Part shown: positions 1 through 7,544 of the stretch, one piece after another
How positions within the stretch are numbered: the first letter of the stretch is position 1
How the letters are laid out: each line of letters starts with the position of its first letter
Source: Alphaproteobacteria bacterium
GTDB taxonomy: Bacteria > Pseudomonadota > Alphaproteobacteria > Rhizobiales > Aestuariivirgaceae
NCBI GenBank assembly: GCA_028868695.1
Contig: JAGWTZ010000037.1
Span: forward strand, 1-32,481
Direction of reading: 5' to 3'
DNA length: 32,481 bases
Translations under genes and position numbers: made by a program
The notes under the pieces: generated by a model
Seen by the model: only the letters and a program-made list of their open reading frames with translations
What the model was told of the DNA's origin: nothing
Database searches by the model: none

Positions 1-78
1 AGGGGCGCGCAGCTCCATGCCCGTGCGCGCATGCAATTCATCATTCAGGCTCTGGCGCAGTTCATGGTCGGTCATCAT
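1..78 (-). CDS. DUF3422-like protein, 5' fragment cut by the window edge
   Basis: Only the first 26 codons are inside the window; the gene runs off the left edge. The peptide contains ELRQSLNDELHART, which resembles the conserved start of DUF3422 proteins (an 'L...ELHARP' motif near the N-terminus). Two adjacent in-frame ATG codons (76-78 and 73-75 on the minus strand) are preceded by an AGGA-containing stretch, so either could be the start. DUF3422 proteins have no assigned biochemical role. The call rests on this short motif alone and is tentative. Confidence 0.5.
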   Translation of the reverse strand, partial: MMTDHELRQSLNDELHARTGMELRAP

Positions 79-145
79 GGCCCATCCTAGGGCGCAATCA
101 TTCCACGGGCCTGCCGCCAGCGGCAAGCCGCAACTCGGGCCCGCC

Positions 146-179
146 AAAAAAACAACCCGCCGGAGAGAGGGCGGGCTGT
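146..179 (-). terminator. Rho-independent terminator for the WecG/PGT fusion gene
   Basis: A stem of about 10 bp (152-161 with 170-179, one A-C mismatch that becomes a G-T wobble in minus-strand RNA) encloses an 8-nt loop. On the minus strand it is followed by seven consecutive T (146-152). The plus strand also reads four T after the stem (179-182). It lies about 140 nt beyond the stop codon of the minus-strand gene at 318-1685, in a stretch with no other gene. Confidence 0.7.
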
Positions 180-272
180 TTTCGTGTGGGGCGGAAACCG
201 GGCCACCACCCGGCATTGCTGCTGGGGATGTGTGGGGTGCAAGGGGCCGGATGGGCGGCCCGGTTTCCGGCG

Positions 273-305
273 CGGGGGCGGCGGTGAGGTCTTCCCCCGC
301 CCCCG
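273..305 (-). other. 3'-end stem-loop after the WecG/PGT fusion gene
   Basis: A perfect 9-bp GC stem (273-281 with 297-305, extendable by one G-T pair) with a 15-nt loop begins 12 nt beyond the stop codon of the minus-strand gene at 318-1685. No U-run follows it, so it is more likely an RNA-stabilising or pausing hairpin upstream of the true terminator at 146-179 than a terminator itself. Confidence 0.45.
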
Positions 306-317
306 TGTGGGGAAAAA

Positions 318-1685
318 TCAGTAGGCGCCGCGGCCGGAGACAACCGCGCGCACGGTGAGCATGATCATCAGCACATCGGTTAGCAGGGTGCGCGTCTTGG
401 CATAGGCGAGGTCCATGTTCACCATGCGGTCAAAGCTGATTTCGGCACGGCCGGAAACCTGCCAGGGGCCGGTGAGGCCCGGCTTCACCGCCAGGCGCGC
501 CAGCGCCTTTTGCGGATAGGCGGCCACTTCCTGTGGCAGCGCCGGGCGCGGGCCAACGATGGCCATCTCGCCCTTGAGCACATTGATGATCTGCGGCAGC
601 TCATCCAGCGAGAAGCGGCGCAGGATGCGGCCCATGCGGGTCACGCGCGGGTCATTCTTGCTCTTGAAGCACACGCCCTTGCGCTCGGAGAGATGCAGGA
701 GTGCGGCGCGGCGGGCTTCCGCGTCCTTGTACATGGAGCGGAACTTGTAAACCTTGAACAGCTCGCCATCCTTGCCCACGCGCTGCTGCGTGAAGAACAC
801 CGGGCCGGAGGATTCAAGCCTGATCGCCGCGGCGATGAGCGCAAACAGCGGCGACAGCGCCAGCAGGGCGCCGCCCGACATGGCAATGTCCAGCGCGCGG
901 CGGCTGATGCGGCCGCTGTCCAGCGCCATCTGGGAGGCAAGCCTTTCGCGCGCGGCGCGCAGGATGAAGGCCGGGTTGCCGAGAACATAGCGGCGGAACA
1001 TGCGGCGCGGCTCAATGGCGAAGCGCCAGGTCCATTCCAGCCCCAGCTTGCGCAGCAGGCCGGGGGCGCGAGACACGCGGCCGGACCAGAAATCAAACTG
1101 CGCACCCACGCCAAACACCAGTTCGGCATTCAGGCGGTGGCGGTTGCGGGCGATCCACAAATCCTGCTTCGGCACGCCCAGCGCCACCAGCACGATGCTG
1201 GCGCCGGAGGCATTGATGCGCTCGATGATGCCGTCTTCCTCGGCCGGCGTGAAAAAGCCATGGCGGGTGCCTGTCACCTTGAGGCCGGGGGCCAGGCCCT
1301 CGGCGGTCTTGGCGGCCTTCTGGGCAATGCCCGGCTGGCTGCCGAAGAAAAACACGCCAAGCCCGCGGGCGGCAGCCTCTTTCATCAGCGGTGGGAACAG
1401 GTCGGTGCCGTTCAGGTTTTCAACGAACTTGGCGCCATTCATCTTGGCGGCGAGCTGCATGCCCGAACCGTCCGGCAGGATGGCCGAAGCACGCTGCAAG
1501 GCCCAGCGGTAGGCCGGGTCCTGGGCCGCCACATTCATGCAATGGGCATTGGCGAAGGCGATGGTTTTCTTGCCCTTTTCGAACAGCCAGTCAAAAACCC
1601 GGTGGCGGGTTTCGTTGACGATGTTGAAATCGAACAGCGGCAGGGTGGCGAGGCTTTGCATCGGAAGGGTGGCGGCGTTTTGCAT
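318..1685 (-). CDS. WecG/TagA/CpsF-type glycosyltransferase fused to an initiating sugar phosphotransferase
   Basis: This 455-aa protein joins two enzymes. Residues about 20-235 are a GT26 (WecG/TagA/CpsF) glycosyltransferase, with PDGSGM (D72), LGVPKQDLWI, GVGAQFDFWSG and a GLEWTWR...EP...RY tail. Residues about 258-455 are a bacterial sugar transferase (small monotopic phosphoglycosyltransferase). They begin with a reentrant hydrophobic segment (RALDIAMSGGALLALSPL) and carry KFRSM, the catalytic Asp-Glu pair of SLDELPQ (D361/E362), VGPRP and PGLTGPWQVSGR. The PGT half would load the first sugar phosphate on undecaprenyl phosphate and the GT26 half would add the next sugar, at the cytoplasmic membrane face. 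I chose the ATG at 1685 because GGAG lies nine nt before it; an upstream ATG at 1712 has no such site. The two halves are normally separate genes. A copy of the CTATCCTTT element lies 112 nt upstream, in the same orientation. Confidence 0.9.
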   Translation of the reverse strand: MQNAATLPMQSLATLPLFDFNIVNETRHRVFDWLFEKGKKTIAFANAHCMNVAAQDPAYRWALQRASAILPDGSGMQLAAKMNGAKFVENLNGTDLFPPLMKEAAARGLGVFFFGSQPGIAQKAAKTAEGLAPGLKVTGTRHGFFTPAEEDGIIERINASGASIVLVALGVPKQDLWIARNRHRLNAELVFGVGAQFDFWSGRVSRAPGLLRKLGLEWTWRFAIEPRRMFRRYVLGNPAFILRAARERLASQMALDSGRISRRALDIAMSGGALLALSPLFALIAAAIRLESSGPVFFTQQRVGKDGELFKVYKFRSMYKDAEARRAALLHLSERKGVCFKSKNDPRVTRMGRILRRFSLDELPQIINVLKGEMAIVGPRPALPQEVAAYPQKALARLAVKPGLTGPWQVSGRAEISFDRMVNMDLAYAKTRTLLTDVLMIMLTVRAVVSGRGAY

Positions 1686-1797
1686 GGGGTGCTCCAGTGT
1701 TGGTGGCAACATGCCCCGGCAGCGCGCGCCAAAACACCGTGCAAGTGGCGCGTTTCAAACGCTTTTTGGCGGGTTGAAGGCCGCGAGGCTAGGCGCG

Positions 1798-1815
1798 CCT
1801 GTCCAAAAGGATAGG
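1798..1815 (-). promoter_or_regulatory. EPS-locus element, copy 1 (upstream of the WecG/PGT fusion)
   Basis: Read on the minus strand the sequence is CCTATCCTTTTGGACAGG. It shares the CTATCCTTT core with the elements at 2558, 8622 and 13791 and has CCTAT/ACAGG half-sites 8 bp apart. It points toward the start codon at 1685, 112 nt away. A perfect 10-bp palindrome, AGGCGCGCCT (1791-1800), adjoins it on the gene side; copy 3 has the same GCGCGCC at the same offset. Confidence 0.6.
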
Positions 1816-1868
1816 AGGCCTGTCCCTTCGCGCAGTGTGCTAGATGAATGGGGCGTTGCCGGGAATCA

Positions 1869-1912
1869 TTCAATTTGTAATTGAACAACACACTTGATTA
1901 ATCTCCAATTGG
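1869..1912. promoter_or_regulatory. AT-rich palindrome cluster upstream of the response regulator
   Basis: Three dyads sit in a 44-bp AT-rich island in otherwise GC-rich DNA. They are TTCAAT-N5-ATTGAA (1869-1885), GATTAATC (1896-1903) and CCAATTGG (1905-1912). The island ends 29 nt before the response-regulator start at 1942 and lies between two divergent genes, so it probably contains that gene's promoter and operator sites. No canonical -35/-10 pair is convincing. Confidence 0.45.
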
Positions 1913-1941
1913 TAAGCTGACCGCATCGAAAAGGCTTGGGC

Positions 1942-2556
1942 ATGAAAGTTCTACTCGCAGACGATCACGATCTGGTGCGCGACACGCTGGCGGCATATTT
2001 GATGCGCGAGCCGGGCATCGAGGTGGCCACGGTTTCGGATTTTCCGGCCGTGACCAAGCGCATCAAGGCGGAAGGCCAGTTTGACCTTGTGCTCTTGGAT
2101 TACAACATGCCGGGCATGAACGGGCTTCAAGGCCTGTCCAGGGCGCTGGAGGCGACGGGCGGCCGCCCGGTGGCCATCATCTCGGGCACTGCCAACCGCT
2201 CCGTGGCCGAAGAGGCGCTGGCGGCCGGCGCCATGGGCTTCCTGCCCAAGAGCATGGCCGCCAAGACGCTGATCCACGCCATCCGCTTCATGGCGGCAGG
2301 CGAAAAATATGCGCCTGTCGAATTCATGAACGCTAAGGACGAGGGCGCCGAGAACCCGCTCGCCTCACAGCTCACCAAGCGTGAGCTGGAAGTTCTGCGC
2401 GGCCTGATGAAGGGCCAGTCCAACAAGGAAATCGCCCGGGATGTTGAGCTGCAGGAAGTGACGGTGAAGCTGCACGTCAAAACCCTGTGCCGCAAGATCA
2501 ATGCCCGCAACCGCACTCATGCCGCGATGATCGCCAAGGAAGCCGGCCTCGAATAG
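1942..2556 (+). CDS. NarL/FixJ-family response regulator (REC + LuxR-type HTH)
   Basis: This is a 204-aa two-component transcription factor. The REC domain (about 1-120) has the acidic pair D7/D8, the phospho-acceptor D53 in LLDYNMPG, the switch residues around SGT (81-83) and K103 in FLPKS. The LuxR-type HTH (about 140-200) begins LTKRELEVLRGLMKGQSNKEIA and includes EVTVKLHVKTLCRKI. The ATG at 1942 has AAGG eight nt upstream; a TTG six nt earlier is a less likely start. It has no adjacent histidine kinase. The hybrid kinase at 14410, which ends in an HPt domain, is the nearest possible phosphodonor, which makes this a candidate regulator of the surrounding EPS genes (inference). Confidence 0.9.
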   Translation: MKVLLADDHDLVRDTLAAYLMREPGIEVATVSDFPAVTKRIKAEGQFDLVLLDYNMPGMNGLQGLSRALEATGGRPVAIISGTANRSVAEEALAAGAMGFLPKSMAAKTLIHAIRFMAAGEKYAPVEFMNAKDEGAENPLASQLTKRELEVLRGLMKGQSNKEIARDVELQEVTVKLHVKTLCRKINARNRTHAAMIAKEAGLE

Positions 2557-2557
2557 G

Positions 2558-2575
2558 CCTATCCTTTGGTATGGC
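2558..2575 (+). promoter_or_regulatory. EPS-locus element, copy 2 (upstream of the chain-length gene)
   Basis: The sequence CCTATCCTTTGGTATGGC starts just after the stop codon of the response-regulator gene and 76 nt before the chain-length gene at 2652, in the same orientation as that gene. Its 5' end also forms the perfect palindrome ATAGGCCTAT (2553-2562), which includes the upstream stop codon. Confidence 0.6.
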
Positions 2576-2651
2576 TGGTTGCGCCGAAAGACCTTGAATC
2601 TCTGCGCCCGCGCAAGCGCGGCGTAGGTGCAAGAAGAATAGAAGCAAGGCC

Positions 2652-4196
2652 ATGCAAAACCGCAATTCCATTCACGTTGGCCCGTGGCCAGATTCAAGGC
2701 CCATTCCTCTGGCCCCGCGCCGCGCCGCCAAGCCGCCCATGGCGGCTGCCGCGCTGGAAGGGCGCCGCGCATTTTTCCGTATCAAGCGCCAGCCCTTGCG
2801 GGATCTCTCGCTCGCCCGCCTGCTCAAAGGCGGCCGCCTGTCCGACAGCGGCCGCCTGGGCCGTTATGCGCTGCTGGTGGCCACCGGCGTTGCCTTCACG
2901 TGGCTGCCGGCCATCGCCTACATCAAGTTTGCCAAGCCGCAGTTCAAATCCCATTTCTCGCTGATCCTGCCGGGCGCGGGCATTGCCTCCTCGATCAATC
3001 TTGCTGATATCGGACAGGCTTCCTCAGCCGCCAATTCGGCCTATGCCAGCACCTCGATCAGCCCGACGGTGACCTACAAGAACCTCATCATGTCCGCCAA
3101 TGTGGTGGAGCAGGCCGCCGCCAAGCTGGGCCTTCCGCCCGAGGCCATGCCCGTGCCCACCATCAAGCTGGTGGATGAAACCAGCTTTATCACGGTGGAA
3201 ATGCCCGGCTATTCCGGCGAGGAGGCGCGCGACCGCGCCGCCGCCATCCAGGACGCCTTTTTCACCGAGCTGAACAAGCTGCGCGACGATGAAATCAAGC
3301 GCCGCGAAGGCTCCACCATCGACACGGTGCGTGAATATGAGCAGAAGGTGAATGCCGTGCGCGCCGAGATCAGCGCGCTGCAGGCCAAGAGCGGCCTGAA
3401 CTCGGTTGAACAGTTCAGCACCATGGTTTCCGGCGCTGACACGCTGAAAGCCCATATTGCCGAGACAGAGGCCGCGCTGGCCAAGTCTCAGCAATCCTCG
3501 GGCGCCCTGGCCGCAACGCTGAGCCTCACGCCGGCCCAGGCGGCGCTGGCCATGAAGCTGCATGCCGACCCGCAATTCCAGGCGCTGGCCGACGCCACTT
3601 CCAAGGCCCAGGCAGACTATGCCGAGGCCGGCCAGCAATATGGCGCCAACCACCCCAAGGTGGTTGAGGCCCGCACCCGCTTTGAAGGCGCGCAAGGCCA
3701 GATGATGGCCCGCGCCGCGCGCCTCACCGGCCTCAGCGCCAAGCAGTTGACTGGCAAGCTTGATTTCTCGCCAGCAGGCCAGCGCTCACCCCTGATGTCT
3801 CAGCTGGTGACGCTGGAGACAGACCGTGAGGGCCTGCAAGGCCAGCTCGCCGCCGAACATGCCGATCTCGACAAGCGCAGCGCCCAGATTGCCGGCCTTG
3901 CCGCAACGGCGGCACAGCTTGACAAGCTGAACCGTGATTTCAAGGTGGCGGAAGCGGTGTTCGCCTCGGCGCTGGCCCGCATCAACACCTCGAAGACCGA
4001 CATCTTCGCGTCTTACCCGATGGTGCAGGTGACCGAAGCGCCGGTGAAGCCGCTGCTGCCCTCCTCGCCCAACAAGAAGCTGGCGCTGATTGCCGCCGCC
4101 GCCGCCAGCCTGATGATTTTCTTCGCCGCCGGCCTTGGCTGGATCCGCCGCCCATTGATTGACAAGCTTTTGAAGAAGCAGCACGAAGGGGCATGA
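2652..4196 (+). CDS. Wzz/GumC-like polysaccharide chain-length protein without a kinase domain
   Basis: This 514-aa inner-membrane protein has a basic cytoplasmic N-terminus, a first membrane segment (about 72-92), a large periplasmic part and a second membrane segment (about 477-497) followed by a basic tail. The periplasmic part begins like a Wzz domain (FSLILPGAG, then SPTVTYKNLI) and continues with long Ala/Glu/Lys/Gln-rich coiled-coil stretches (about 200-280 and 370-440). Such proteins are polysaccharide co-polymerases that set chain length and connect to the outer-membrane exporter. There is no Walker A motif and no Tyr-rich tail, so the fused BY-kinase of Wzc-type proteins is missing. 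The ATG at 2652 has a nearby AAGG. The next gene overlaps by 4 nt (ATGA), so the two are probably translationally coupled. Confidence 0.87.
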   Translation: MQNRNSIHVGPWPDSRPIPLAPRRAAKPPMAAAALEGRRAFFRIKRQPLRDLSLARLLKGGRLSDSGRLGRYALLVATGVAFTWLPAIAYIKFAKPQFKSHFSLILPGAGIASSINLADIGQASSAANSAYASTSISPTVTYKNLIMSANVVEQAAAKLGLPPEAMPVPTIKLVDETSFITVEMPGYSGEEARDRAAAIQDAFFTELNKLRDDEIKRREGSTIDTVREYEQKVNAVRAEISALQAKSGLNSVEQFSTMVSGADTLKAHIAETEAALAKSQQSSGALAATLSLTPAQAALAMKLHADPQFQALADATSKAQADYAEAGQQYGANHPKVVEARTRFEGAQGQMMARAARLTGLSAKQLTGKLDFSPAGQRSPLMSQLVTLETDREGLQGQLAAEHADLDKRSAQIAGLAATAAQLDKLNRDFKVAEAVFASALARINTSKTDIFASYPMVQVTEAPVKPLLPSSPNKKLALIAAAAASLMIFFAAGLGWIRRPLIDKLLKKQHEGA

Positions 4197-5455
4197 CGCA
4201 ACGCACGTTGCCTGAAAACATCTGCTTCTGGGCCTTTGTTCTCACCTGGCCCTTCTATGCCATTGGCGCGCTGTTCCTTGTGGGCCCCATTCTTGCCTGG
4301 AGCCTGCTCGCGCTTGCCGGCTTTGCGGCCTATTTCGGCGAGGCGGTGCGTGATGACTTGCGCATCGCCGGGCCTCTGCCGCCGCTGGTTCTGGGCTGGA
4401 TCATTGGCATGCTCGCCATGCTTGTCGTGCTGTGGGTTGGCCACATGAACTGGGATCTGGGCCTTGGCCAGACGATCAAGTCATCGGTTGGCTGGGCCAA
4501 GGGCTGGGCGATGATCGCCATCTTCATCTGGGTGGGGGCCGTGCTGCAAATCCGCCGCGAGGTTCTGGTGCGCAGCCAGAACATCGTGGGCCTGATCACG
4601 CTGCTGCTGTTCCCGCTGATGTTTGTGGCACCCTATATCGGCCTGCCTTCGCGGCTTTATGTGTCGCCGCTGCAGGCCACCGGCGGGCCGGGGCCGGAAT
4701 ATTTCTCGGTCTATCTCTTCACCATCGACCCCGAAACCATGACGCCGCGCTGGCAATTCTATGCGCCATGGGCGCCCTTCGCCGGCCTCTTGGGCGTGAC
4801 CATGGCCATCTTTGCGCTGGAGGATGAGAAGAAGTTCTGGAAATACAGCGGCCTCTTGGCCGGTGTGCTGATGATCTATTTCTCCAAGTCACGCATGAGC
4901 CTGGTGGGCCTTGCCGCCTGCCTGATCATTCCGCGCCTGATGCCCTACCTCAAATATTCCAAGGCCTGGGTGGTGCTGGCGGGCCTCACCTCGCTGTTCG
5001 CGGTGTTCGGGCAAACGGTGCTGGGGCTGGTGAGTGATGCGGTGGAAGGCTTCCGCGCCGCCCGCATGAGCAGCACGCGAGTACGCGACACCATCCAGAG
5101 CATTGGCTATTACCGCTGGCAGACCGAGGCGCCATGGTTCGGCCACGGCACGGTGGAGCGCGGCCCCCACATCGTTGAATTCATGCCGATCGGCAGCCAC
5201 CACACCTGGTATGCGCTGCTGTTTGTCAAAGGCATCTTCGGCTTTTTCTCCTTCCTCATTCCCATGCTGTGGCATCTCCTCGCCGTGGCACTGGATGCGG
5301 TGCGCAGCCCGCGCGGCCGCCTGCCGCTGGCGCTGCTTCTGAACCTGCTGATCCTCACCTTCGGCGAGAACATCGAGATCGAGGTTTACCTTCTGTGGCC
5401 CGCCTTTGTGGCCCTCGGCATCCACACCCGCGAGATGCTGCGCCACCCGGCCTAA
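4193..5455 (+). CDS. O-antigen ligase / Wzy-type polymerase-like membrane protein
   Basis: This 420-aa polytopic membrane protein has roughly ten hydrophobic segments. Its central and C-terminal part fits the O-antigen ligase/polymerase family (PF04932). It has FSKSRMSLVGLAACLIIPRL, a periplasmic loop with STRVRDTIQSIGYYRW and WFGHG, and then PIGSHHTWYALLFVKGIFGF before further membrane helices. Members polymerise lipid-linked repeat units or ligate finished chains in the periplasm. Beside a chain-length protein, polymerase (Wzy) is the more likely role, but sequence alone does not separate the two. Its start overlaps the chain-length gene's stop by 4 nt (ATGA). It converges on the minus-strand glycosyltransferase gene at 5528. 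Confidence 0.85.
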   Translation: MTQRTLPENICFWAFVLTWPFYAIGALFLVGPILAWSLLALAGFAAYFGEAVRDDLRIAGPLPPLVLGWIIGMLAMLVVLWVGHMNWDLGLGQTIKSSVGWAKGWAMIAIFIWVGAVLQIRREVLVRSQNIVGLITLLLFPLMFVAPYIGLPSRLYVSPLQATGGPGPEYFSVYLFTIDPETMTPRWQFYAPWAPFAGLLGVTMAIFALEDEKKFWKYSGLLAGVLMIYFSKSRMSLVGLAACLIIPRLMPYLKYSKAWVVLAGLTSLFAVFGQTVLGLVSDAVEGFRAARMSSTRVRDTIQSIGYYRWQTEAPWFGHGTVERGPHIVEFMPIGSHHTWYALLFVKGIFGFFSFLIPMLWHLLAVALDAVRSPRGRLPLALLLNLLILTFGENIEIEVYLLWPAFVALGIHTREMLRHPA

Positions 5456-5456
5456 C

Positions 5457-5492
5457 AAAAAGGGCCCCTTCCTCGGGCAAGGAAGGGACCCT
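5457..5492 (-). terminator. Terminator between convergent genes, strongest on the minus strand
   Basis: A 13-bp stem with one mismatch (5461-5473 with 5480-5492) encloses a 6-nt loop, CGGGCA. Read on the minus strand it is followed by five T (5457-5461), a standard intrinsic terminator for the glycosyltransferase operon ending at 5528. The plus strand lacks a T-run, so for the 4193-5455 gene the same hairpin may only protect the 3' end. Confidence 0.8.
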
Positions 5493-5527
5493 GGGCAGGC
5501 CAGTGCCAGTGCTGGGGTAGTCCCGGC

Positions 5528-6538
5528 TCAGGCCGCCATCTGTGCAGGCGCCGTCTGGCGCGTGAGGGAGTGGGTCAAGTCGTTCCAGGCCTTGATGAAG
5601 GCCCATTCTGCGCCGGCCACGCCCGCGGAAAGCCGTAAGCCGGTGGCAACGTCGCGCTGCAGGCCATTGGCAAAGAGCGCCTTCCAGCCATCCACGGTGT
5701 TTTCCGAAATCGCAATTGCGCCGGCCGCCACATGCTGCTTCAGGCCGTCAGCGCCCGAGCAATAGACCGCGCGGCCCGCCGCCATGGCTTCCAGCGCCAC
5801 AAGGCCATAAGGCTCCCAGCGCGAAGGCATGGCCACGGCGTCCACCTCGGCCATGGCCAGGGCGGGGGCGTCGGTGTTGCCCTTGAAGATCACATTGTGA
5901 TGGCCATAGGCCTGGCGCTGCAGCTTGTCCTTCACCGGGCCGTCGCCGATCATCACCAGCTGAATGTCCCTGGGGTTGGCGGCGAGGAAGGCTTCGAGCA
6001 CGATGTCGAAGCCCTTCTGCTCATGGAAGCGGCCCATGCAGGCAAGCTTGAACGGCCCGGTTGGCCGCCGGCCCACCACGGCCATGAATGGCTCAAGGCC
6101 AACGCAGGAGGAAATCGTCACCAGCTGGTCCGGCTGGCAATAGCCGCGCCGGGCGATCCATTCGGCCTGCGGCTCGCTCACCGCCACGACACGGTCAAAC
6201 AGGCAATAGGTGAGGTTGAGGAGATCACTGAACCGGTCCCCCGCCTTCACCTTCAGTGCCGCATAGCGCTGTGAATAGGAGTGTTCGACATGCACCAGCG
6301 GCGTTTCCGGATGCGTGGCGCGCAGCGAGGTGAAGAACGGCAGGTTCTTCCAGCAGGCCGACATGTGCGAGACGATCACATCCGCCTCGATCAGCGGCGC
6401 CTTGCGCAAGCCGCGCTCCACCCGCACGATCTTGTGCTGGTCATGCGTCAGTTCACTGGCGCCCACAAGTGTTTCGAGAAGGCGGTTCACACCGCCCCAG
6501 GATGCGTCATCAACAATATGGACAACAAGATTCTTCAT
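5528..6538 (-). CDS. GT4-family glycosyltransferase
   Basis: This 336-aa GT-B fold enzyme has the acceptor-side N-terminal domain MKNLVVHIVDDASWGGVNRL, the donor-domain start FKLACMGRFHEQKGFDIVLEA and the GT4 EX7E motif in SRWEPYGLVALEAMAAG (E242 and E250). Such retaining transferases add a sugar from a nucleotide donor to the growing lipid-linked repeat unit in the cytoplasm. The specific sugar cannot be read from the sequence. A strong GGGAGG site precedes the ATG at 6538. It is the last gene of a three-gene minus-strand unit, 12 nt after its upstream neighbour, and ends before the hairpin at 5457-5492. Confidence 0.92.
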   Translation of the reverse strand: MKNLVVHIVDDASWGGVNRLLETLVGASELTHDQHKIVRVERGLRKAPLIEADVIVSHMSACWKNLPFFTSLRATHPETPLVHVEHSYSQRYAALKVKAGDRFSDLLNLTYCLFDRVVAVSEPQAEWIARRGYCQPDQLVTISSCVGLEPFMAVVGRRPTGPFKLACMGRFHEQKGFDIVLEAFLAANPRDIQLVMIGDGPVKDKLQRQAYGHHNVIFKGNTDAPALAMAEVDAVAMPSRWEPYGLVALEAMAAGRAVYCSGADGLKQHVAAGAIAISENTVDGWKALFANGLQRDVATGLRLSAGVAGAEWAFIKAWNDLTHSLTRQTAPAQMAA

Positions 6539-6550
6539 TTGGGCCTCCCT

Positions 6551-7534
6551 TTAATTGGCGTGGCTGCTGGTGAGATTGAACAGGTTCTGCGGCTTGGTTG
6601 AGAACACGCGCAGCGCAAGCGCAGCCAGCAGGGTGACGGTGGTTTTGACAGGCTCTTCGGCCAGCGGCTTCGCAGAGGTGCGCAGCGCCTGGGTCATCAG
6701 GGCCAATGCCACTTTGCCGTCGCCCATCATGAAGGCGCGGCGGGCGAGGAAGCGCAGCTGATAGGCCTCGGCCACCGGCGCCACCTTGGCGGCGAAATCC
6801 GGCGCCAGGCCGCGCACCTTGTCGCGCACCCGCTTCCAGGTTTCGTATTGCTTGGTGATGTTGGCGGAAAGCCCGCCGAAATTGATCCGGTAGCGCGTCA
6901 GCAGGCCAGGAATGCCCTCCACCTTCCAGTCGGTGGAGAGGATGAAGCGCAGCCAGGCGTCGATGTCTTCCGATTGGCGCAAGGTTTCATCGAACCACCA
7001 ATCACGCTCTTCCTCGCCAGCCGGGCGGAAGGCAATCGCGTCAAAGGCCGCCTTGCGCACCACCGGGGCAGAACCATTGCCAATCGGGTTGCGCTTGAAC
7101 ACATCGGCCGCCGTAATGCCGGAAAGCTTGGGGCGCTGGGCCACTTTCAGGAACTTGCCCGCCTCGTCAATCATCGAAGAGCCGGCATAGCTGATGCCAA
7201 CATGCGGGTTGCCATCGAGATGGGCGCAGTGCCGCTCCAGCTTTTCAGGCTCCCAGACGTCATCCGAGTCGCAGAAGGCCACATATTCGCCCTTGGCGTG
7301 ATGGAGGCCGGTGTTGCGGGCACCCGCAAGGCCGCGGTTGCGCTGGGTGATCATGCGCAGCTTGGGCGAATTGAATTCCGCCACCACGTCAGCGGTGGCG
7401 TCGGTGGCGCCGTCATTGACGACAATCACTTCGAAATCCTGCAGTGTCTGATTCAGGATTGAGCGCAGCGTCTCGCCGATGGTGGCGGCCACGTTGTAGG
7501 CGGGAACGACGACGGTGACTTTCGGGCTTTGCAT
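6551..7534 (-). CDS. GT2-family glycosyltransferase
   Basis: This 327-aa GT-A fold enzyme begins SPKVTVVVPAYNVAATIGETL and continues with VIVVNDGATDAT (donor binding) and GEYVAFCDSDDVW, whose DSDD (89-92) holds the metal-binding DXD. A later RQSEDIDAWLRF resembles the catalytic ED region of the family. It would transfer a sugar to the EPS repeat unit in the cytoplasm; the donor is unknown. I chose the ATG at 7534, with AAGGAA eight nt upstream, although the frame stays open upstream into the preceding gene. It starts 10 nt after the stop of the 7545 gene. The two GT2 proteins of this unit look related in layout and may be old duplicates. Confidence 0.92.
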   Translation of the reverse strand: MQSPKVTVVVPAYNVAATIGETLRSILNQTLQDFEVIVVNDGATDATADVVAEFNSPKLRMITQRNRGLAGARNTGLHHAKGEYVAFCDSDDVWEPEKLERHCAHLDGNPHVGISYAGSSMIDEAGKFLKVAQRPKLSGITAADVFKRNPIGNGSAPVVRKAAFDAIAFRPAGEEERDWWFDETLRQSEDIDAWLRFILSTDWKVEGIPGLLTRYRINFGGLSANITKQYETWKRVRDKVRGLAPDFAAKVAPVAEAYQLRFLARRAFMMGDGKVALALMTQALRTSAKPLAEEPVKTTVTLLAALALRVFSTKPQNLFNLTSSHAN

Positions 7535-7544
7535 GGGAAATTCC

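Noticed and set aside
510-1814. A 434-codon plus-strand open frame opposite the WecG/PGT gene
   Set aside because: It lacks family motifs, while the minus strand shows two complete catalytic domains.
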